DNA from: Flavobacteriales bacterium UBA1959
Lineage (GTDB): Bacteria; Bacteroidota; Bacteroidia; Flavobacteriales_D; Sanyastnellaceae
Direction: 5' to 3'
Assembly: GCA_002336085.1 (NCBI GenBank)
Contig: DDEH01000110.1
Coordinates: 1-26,041, forward strand
DNA: 26,041 nt
Part shown: positions 21,524 through 26,041 of the stretch, in pieces
How positions within the stretch are numbered: the stretch's first letter is position 1
Layout: each line of letters begins with the position of its first letter
Notes under the pieces: generated by a model
What the model was told of the DNA's origin: nothing
What the model saw: only the letters and a program-made list of their open reading frames with translations
Database searches by the model: none
Program-made: the position numbers and the translations under genes

Positions 21524-23206
21524 TTAAAAGCTGGTCGTGAAGTTCACCTCGAATCCATTTGAAGCTGGGACAGCCCTGCAAACTCCACCAATGCAGAAGA
21601 TGCCTTCTCGACGCTTCCCATAACCAATCGAGAGTCTGTGAGGTCCATCAATGCGACCCACTGCACCGAAAAGGTAATGGACCCTTGCTTCAGGATTGGA
21701 ATTTCCGAAATTGTATTGGTCGACTACGCTAACAAACCAATGTGGACTCCACGTGTATTCGGCAAGGACTGTTGCCCAGTCGCCTTTGTCTTGCTCGGTA
21801 AACAGCGCTTGAAATTCGGTCCTTAAACTTTGTCTTTTTCGTGTTCGGATTTGAGTTTCAAGCACATGGATATCTGCGTAAACAATGCCTTTGAACGTTG
21901 TCGTTACCGGAGTCGCTAAAGTGTTAAACTGTAAATTATAGTACGTGTATTTGAACTTGAACTCTTTGGATACTTTTCGGCTTACTTGCACATTGAAATC
22001 GCGTACAAATTTGCTCGGACCAAACCCCCAAGAATTGCGCTCGTAACCGTAAACAAGTTCATCTTCTCCGCTAAGATGAGTGGTGTCGAGTCCATTGGCT
22101 GCTGCAAAGTTGAGGCTCAAGGTCGTGCCATATTTACCCCCGAGACGCGATCCTTTCGGAATGTTATAAAACAATTCAGCACTGGCACTGGATTCGCCTG
22201 AGATGACTGTGGCGTATGGATACAAGGTAGCAGCTAAGTTGTAAGTGTGCTGCTGGGTAATGGCCGGAATATAATTGATAGGCAAGTCGAACAGCAATAC
22301 ATCGCGGTCTGAACGAAAGCTCATGTTATCAATTGTCTTGGCGTTCACGCTGATTCCTAAGCCTCTGCGGGTATAACCCAAATTGAATAAGAGTGCCTCG
22401 CCAGGGCGATAGATGTAACCATTGTCGGCATTGGGGTCATTGATTTTTCCGGAATATTCGATTCCTGCTGACCAGCCCTCGCGCTGGAGATCGAGGCGAT
22501 AGGACCAAGCACCAATGTTTTCAGGAAGGGTCAGGAGCAATGTGTCTGTGGTTATGGTTCCTCCAGTTTGGAATTTGCTTACAAAGCTGGCTCCCAAATT
22601 TATTTTGGTTTTCCACTCATAGCCACCGCGATTTGCCAATAAGCCATTGATGTCGATGGTTCCATCCACTGCGCGTACAATGCCTGGTCCGTTGATGAGT
22701 CCACTGTCGAAATCGAGTCGCTGATTTCCATAGAGTGCCTTAATTTCAATTCCCTCGATTGGCCGCAAAATGAGCCGGACTCCGTCCAATGCATTGTCAA
22801 TTCCCAAGGCGCGTTCTTCGTATGCCCTCAGTATCATTCCGCTGCCAAATTGTTCGTAGAAATTGCCTACTGTGAAATCTACTTTGCCCGAAGGGTCGGC
22901 ATAGCGCGCGTAACGATAGCCAATGCCGTTTCCCTTGAATCGACCGGGGAATCCTAGTACCGCATTCAGATAGGATTCATAGCGCATGCCTGCACTAAAT
23001 CCGCCTTGCTGGTATATCAAATTTCCAAACGCATTGAACCCTGACTTTTCGGGCGGAACAATGGCTCCAATCAAAGCGTCCTCACTGTAACTTTGCCAGA
23101 GCATTTGAAGATTTCCGGATACACTCCCAGCCTCGCGCTCTGGTCCTTGTCCTAGTGCGACAATCGGTACGAGTGCCGCTGAAAGGAGCATTATTTTCCA
23201 ATTCAT
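21524..23206 (-). CDS. DUF6029-family outer-membrane protein
   Basis: The 560-residue protein has a signal peptide (MNWKIMLLSAALVPIVALGQ) and a long run of amphipathic beta strands, ending in an aromatic/charged strand (NGFEVNFTTSF) typical of outer-membrane barrels. Segments such as SGNLQMLWQSY, GNFYEQFGSGMILRAYEER and LGIDNALDGVRL match the Bacteroidota DUF6029 pattern as I recall it. The function of the family is unknown to me; a large barrel of this kind could be a channel or a structural partner. A GTG at 23215 is in frame, but the ATG at 23206 gives a 4-nt overlap (ATGA) with the upstream TlpA-like gene, so the two are translationally coupled and probably act together. Confidence 0.8.
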   Translation of the reverse strand: MNWKIMLLSAALVPIVALGQGPEREAGSVSGNLQMLWQSYSEDALIGAIVPPEKSGFNAFGNLIYQQGGFSAGMRYESYLNAVLGFPGRFKGNGIGYRYARYADPSGKVDFTVGNFYEQFGSGMILRAYEERALGIDNALDGVRLILRPIEGIEIKALYGNQRLDFDSGLINGPGIVRAVDGTIDINGLLANRGGYEWKTKINLGASFVSKFQTGGTITTDTLLLTLPENIGAWSYRLDLQREGWSAGIEYSGKINDPNADNGYIYRPGEALLFNLGYTRRGLGISVNAKTIDNMSFRSDRDVLLFDLPINYIPAITQQHTYNLAATLYPYATVISGESSASAELFYNIPKGSRLGGKYGTTLSLNFAAANGLDTTHLSGEDELVYGYERNSWGFGPSKFVRDFNVQVSRKVSKEFKFKYTYYNLQFNTLATPVTTTFKGIVYADIHVLETQIRTRKRQSLRTEFQALFTEQDKGDWATVLAEYTWSPHWFVSVVDQYNFGNSNPEARVHYLFGAVGRIDGPHRLSIGYGKRREGIFCIGGVCRAVPASNGFEVNFTTSF

Positions 23207-23718
23207 TCTGACCACTTCAAGAGTTGTTCGTAGACTTCTTCCTCATCTCCATCGGAGTAGTTGTTGTGCTGCCATACAATGTTTCCTTCTCCGTTTACAA
23301 GGAAAGTGTGAGGCACATTAACCACTTGCATAGCACGCGCAAAATCTTTGTTGGGATCCAAAAGGATTTCATAATCCCACAAAACGCTGTTCACGTATGG
23401 AGCAACCCGGCGAATGCTTCGCTGATCATCGATGCTAACGGCGACAATTTTCACGCCGGTTTCTTCTTGCCAATCTTCATACAGTTCTGCGTAATTATTC
23501 AACTCTCGCTTACAAGGGCTGCACCACGTTGCCCAAAAACAAATGAGCGTTGGATTTCCGTCACCCACCAAATCATCCGTGGAAACGACTTCTCCAGCCA
23601 TATTTTTAAGCTGAACTGTGGGGAAGCTTTGTGCTGATGAAAAAGATATGACTGATGCAATCAAGCCTAAGGTCAGTCCACCGCGGATACGGTCTGAATT
23701 CATGTTCGTGGGTTTCAT
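23203..23718 (-). CDS. TlpA-like periplasmic thioredoxin-fold protein
   Basis: The 171-residue protein has an N-terminal signal segment (RIRGGLTLGLIASVISFSSAQ) and a single TlpA/AhpC-type domain: LICFWATWCSPCKREL with Cys66 and Cys69, VKIVAVSIDDQRS, and VPHTFLVNGEGNIVW carrying the cis-Pro typical of thioredoxins. It should act as a thiol-disulfide reductase in the periplasm. Starts at 23733 (MPRNN), 23718 (MKPTN) and 23703 (MNSDR) are possible; 23718 is chosen for its ATGAAA context. A near -7 box AACCTTTG (23763-23756, minus strand) lies upstream. It overlaps the DUF6029 gene by 4 nt. Confidence 0.87.
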   Translation of the reverse strand: MKPTNMNSDRIRGGLTLGLIASVISFSSAQSFPTVQLKNMAGEVVSTDDLVGDGNPTLICFWATWCSPCKRELNNYAELYEDWQEETGVKIVAVSIDDQRSIRRVAPYVNSVLWDYEILLDPNKDFARAMQVVNVPHTFLVNGEGNIVWQHNNYSDGDEEEVYEQLLKWSE

Positions 23719-23798
23719 ATTATTGCGAGGCATGGCAAATTAAGCGGAAACTCGTCAAAGGTTGTCATGATCGCAGGCAAATTCCAAGCCAATCTCGG

Positions 23799-23806
23799 TA
23801 TCTTCG
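23799..23806 (+). promoter_or_regulatory. Possible -7 box of the cysteine-rich T9SS protein
   Basis: TATCTTCG, one base from TAnnTTTG, ends 5 nt before the ATG at 23812. If functional, the message would be leaderless or nearly so. This is weak evidence on its own. Confidence 0.3.
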
Positions 23807-23811
23807 CCCCC

Positions 23812-24591
23812 ATGAAGGAGCTAAAATCAATTTTGATTGCCACCGTGCTAAGCTTGGGTCTAGCAGCGGGCACTGCATTTGCACAGCCAACGCTGGTTGA
23901 TCCCGTGGAGGTTTTTGAAGGAACCCTGGCGGATACGGAAAACGCGGAAATTGTGATCCATTGGGATGTAACCAATCTGACCGAGGATTCGCTAACGCTA
24001 AAAGTGACGCGAAACATCGAACAACTCGTAAGCCCTTACAACCTGCCTTACAATGACGAGAACGAAGGAGCGTATGATCGGTTTTGTTGGGGTCCATTGT
24101 GCTACCCTTATGGCACATTCAGCTCGTTTGATTCTGAATTTTATTTGGTGACATTGCCGCCGCAAGAAACTGATTCCACGTTTTTTGCGGATTATTACCC
24201 GGCCGGTGTGGCTGGGGTGACCGCATTCGAGTACTGTTTCCACCCAGTGGATGACATTGATGCAGGAACATGCCAGATGGTTCTCTTTTGCTTGGATGCC
24301 GACAATTGTGCGTTGGATGTCGGAGATCTAACTTCTTCGGTTGATGCCGAACTCATTTTTCCTCAGCCCGTGACCGGAGTTTCATCCTTTCCCTATCACT
24401 TGAATGGTGCAACTAGCGCTGAAATGACCATACATGGCAGCAGCGGAAGGATTGTTGAGTCAGCACATCTCACTGCCCAGCATGGCGTGGTTTATATCGA
24501 CGCCTCTCAGTGGGAAGTCGGGATGTATATAATTACGCTGCAAACTGATGACGGCGGTGCGATTTCCGAACGATTTGTAGTCACCCGCTGA
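23812..24591 (+). CDS. Secreted cysteine-containing protein with T9SS sorting domain
   Basis: The 259-residue protein has a signal peptide (MKELKSILIATVLSLGLAAGTAFAQ) and one beta-sandwich-like domain (about 26-175). That domain contains the motif RFCWGPLCYPYG and four more cysteines (EYCFH, GTCQ, LFC, DNC), six in all, probably forming disulfides. The FCWGxxC pattern recurs in small T9SS-exported proteins of Bacteroidota, as I recall; its role is unknown. Residues about 180-259 (IFPQPVTGVSSFPY to FVVTR) are a T9SS type A sorting domain. The frame is open from 23767, but the signal peptide fits the ATG at 23812. It is divergent from the TlpA-like gene and stands upstream of the malic enzyme gene without an obvious shared role. 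Confidence 0.82.
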   Translation: MKELKSILIATVLSLGLAAGTAFAQPTLVDPVEVFEGTLADTENAEIVIHWDVTNLTEDSLTLKVTRNIEQLVSPYNLPYNDENEGAYDRFCWGPLCYPYGTFSSFDSEFYLVTLPPQETDSTFFADYYPAGVAGVTAFEYCFHPVDDIDAGTCQMVLFCLDADNCALDVGDLTSSVDAELIFPQPVTGVSSFPYHLNGATSAEMTIHGSSGRIVESAHLTAQHGVVYIDASQWEVGMYIITLQTDDGGAISERFVVTR

Positions 24592-24655
24592 GGTTGCCAG
24601 AAGCAGATAATCTGGAGTACGAGGAAAGGAGTCGAAACATTGCACGAGCGAGAAG

Positions 24656-26041
24656 ATGAATTCATCAAGAAAAAAGGCCGCGTTAGAGTACCACAGCAGG
24701 GGTCGAAAGGGTAAAATTGAGGTGGTTCCGACCAAGCCTTACAGCACTCAAAATGACCTTTCTTTGGCTTACAGTCCCGGTGTGGCCGAGCCATGCATAG
24801 CGATTGCTGAAAATCCAGAAGACGTATACCAATACACGGCCAAGGGCAATTTGGTGGCGGTTATAACCAACGGCACAGCAGTCTTGGGACTGGGGAACAT
24901 TGGTCCGGCAGCTAGTAAGCCGGTCATGGAAGGAAAGGGTGTCTTGTTCAAAGTCTTTGCGGACATCGATGTTTTTGACATCGAAGTGGACGCAACTGAT
25001 ATTGATCATTTTGTATCCACGGTCAAGGCGATTGCACCAACGTTTGGAGGAATCAACTTGGAAGACATCAAGGCGCCCGAGGCCTTTGAGATTGAGCGGC
25101 GGTTGAAGGCTGAGTTGGACATACCCGTCATGCACGATGATCAGCACGGTACGGCAATCATTTCATCGGCAGCATTGCTAAATGCGCTCGAATTGGCAGG
25201 CAAGGACATTACGGAGGTTCGAATCGTTGTCAGCGGGGCTGGCGCGGCAGCTATGAGTTGCTTGGATCTGTATCAGCAGTTGGGCATGTCTCCAACTCAG
25301 GCCGATGTTTTTGACAGCCGTGGCCATATCAATTCTCAACGAGAAGGCTTAGTGGAGTCGAAGCAGAGATACGCAGGAGAGCGGGTTTTTGACGATTTGG
25401 AATCTGCGATGAACGGTGCAGATGTATTTTTAGGGTTGAGCAAAGGGGGACTGGTGACAAAGGAAATGGTGGCCTCCATGGCAAAACAGCCCATCGTTTT
25501 TGCCTTGGCTAATCCAGATCCTGAAATTGGATACAACGATGCGCTAGAAGTCCGTGAAGACATTATTATGGCGACGGGCCGATCCGACCATCCCAACCAG
25601 GTGAATAACGTATTGGGCTTCCCATTCATCTTTCGCGGGGCACTTGATGTGCGCTCGACTTCCATAAACGATGCGATGAAAATCGCGGCAGTCCACGCTA
25701 TCGCTGATTTAGCCAAGGAAAATGTCCCCGATGAGGTGGCTGAAGCATACGGACATCAGTCGTTTGCATTTGGCCGGGACTTGATCATTCCAAAGCCACT
25801 GGATCCAAGGCTGATTACCTATGTAGCTCCTGCCGTGGCAAGAGCAGCGATGGAATCAGGCGTTGCAAGAAAACCCATCATTGATTGGGAGGCCTACCAA
25901 AAGGAGTTGTTGAATCGTATTGGGTATGATTCTGGATTTGCCCGAACCATTGCCGACCGTGCTAAAAAAGCACCAAAACGTGTTGTTTTTGCGGAGGGAG
26001 ATCATTACAAAGTGCTCAAAGCAGCGGAGCAGGCGAGAGCC
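24656..26041 (+). CDS. maeB: NADP-dependent malic enzyme with phosphotransacetylase domain (partial, runs off the window)
   Basis: The first 462 codons are present; the gene continues past the edge. Malic enzyme converts malate to pyruvate and CO2 with reduction of NAD(P). Seen are KPYSTQNDLSLAYSPGVAEP (Tyr29 at the acid position), LGLGNIGPAASKPVMEGKGVLFKVFADID with Lys94, NLEDIKAPEAFEIE, HDDQHGTAI and the nucleotide-binding GAGAAA (194-199), then ANPDPEI and GRSDHPNQVNNVLGFPFIFRG. After residue 430 the sequence continues into KRVVFAEGDHYKVLKAAEQA, which is the start of the phosphotransacetylase-like domain of MaeB-type enzymes. That domain is usually regulatory (acetyl-CoA sensing) rather than catalytic. 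The ATG at 24656 is the first after an in-frame TAA at 24608. Confidence 0.95.
   Translation, partial: MNSSRKKAALEYHSRGRKGKIEVVPTKPYSTQNDLSLAYSPGVAEPCIAIAENPEDVYQYTAKGNLVAVITNGTAVLGLGNIGPAASKPVMEGKGVLFKVFADIDVFDIEVDATDIDHFVSTVKAIAPTFGGINLEDIKAPEAFEIERRLKAELDIPVMHDDQHGTAIISSAALLNALELAGKDITEVRIVVSGAGAAAMSCLDLYQQLGMSPTQADVFDSRGHINSQREGLVESKQRYAGERVFDDLESAMNGADVFLGLSKGGLVTKEMVASMAKQPIVFALANPDPEIGYNDALEVREDIIMATGRSDHPNQVNNVLGFPFIFRGALDVRSTSINDAMKIAAVHAIADLAKENVPDEVAEAYGHQSFAFGRDLIIPKPLDPRLITYVAPAVARAAMESGVARKPIIDWEAYQKELLNRIGYDSGFARTIADRAKKAPKRVVFAEGDHYKVLKAAEQARA

Noticed and set aside
24683..25147. 154-codon open frame on the minus strand
   Set aside because: It is antisense to the malic enzyme, whose motifs are unmistakable in the plus frame.

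Overview
The window reads as ordinary chromosomal DNA of a Bacteroidota bacterium, most likely of the Flavobacteriales or a close marine relative. The grounds are five proteins ending in type IX secretion (T9SS) C-terminal sorting domains, PorT-type, DUF6029 and Omp28-like envelope proteins, Bacteroidota-style -7 boxes (TAnnTTTG) in front of several genes, no strong Shine-Dalgarno sequences, and many 1-4 nt gene overlaps. I see no rRNA, tRNA, CRISPR array, insertion sequence or prophage.

Layout. (a) 1-3732: the tail of cytochrome c oxidase subunit I with a strong terminator, then ruvB, queG (queuosine synthesis), a small conserved gene on the opposite strand, and trhO (tRNA U34 hydroxylase). 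queG and trhO both serve wobble position 34 of tRNA. (b) 3729-6159, minus strand: a tightly coupled operon of ABC ATPase, FtsX/MacB-like permease and a DUF3299-like CxxC envelope protein, with a divergent small DUF4258-like membrane protein at 6218-6625. (c) 6638-10250: a divergent pair, a glucose/sorbosone dehydrogenase-type beta-propeller and a five-heme cytochrome c. Both are secreted and both carry T9SS sorting domains, so they look like a cell-surface redox pair. (d) 10438-16834: proline dehydrogenase (minus), then a coupled plus-strand operon of M20 dipeptidase, LEA14-like lipoprotein and a large sortilin-type BNR-repeat protein. (e) 16856-23718, minus strand: six envelope genes, four of them thioredoxin-fold proteins (TlpA-like with DUF6029; two large paralogous TlpA-T9SS proteins; an Omp28-like lipoprotein) plus a PorT-family barrel. 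(f) 23812-26041: a T9SS-sorted cysteine-rich secreted protein, then the start of a malic enzyme-phosphotransacetylase fusion that runs off the window.

How they fit together. The window mixes housekeeping (respiration, recombination, tRNA modification, proline and malate catabolism) with a large share of surface and envelope proteins. The least explained parts are the surface dehydrogenase/cytochrome pair and the block of surface thioredoxin-fold proteins at 17490-23718. All functional calls come from reading motifs and family resemblance by eye; no database search was run.
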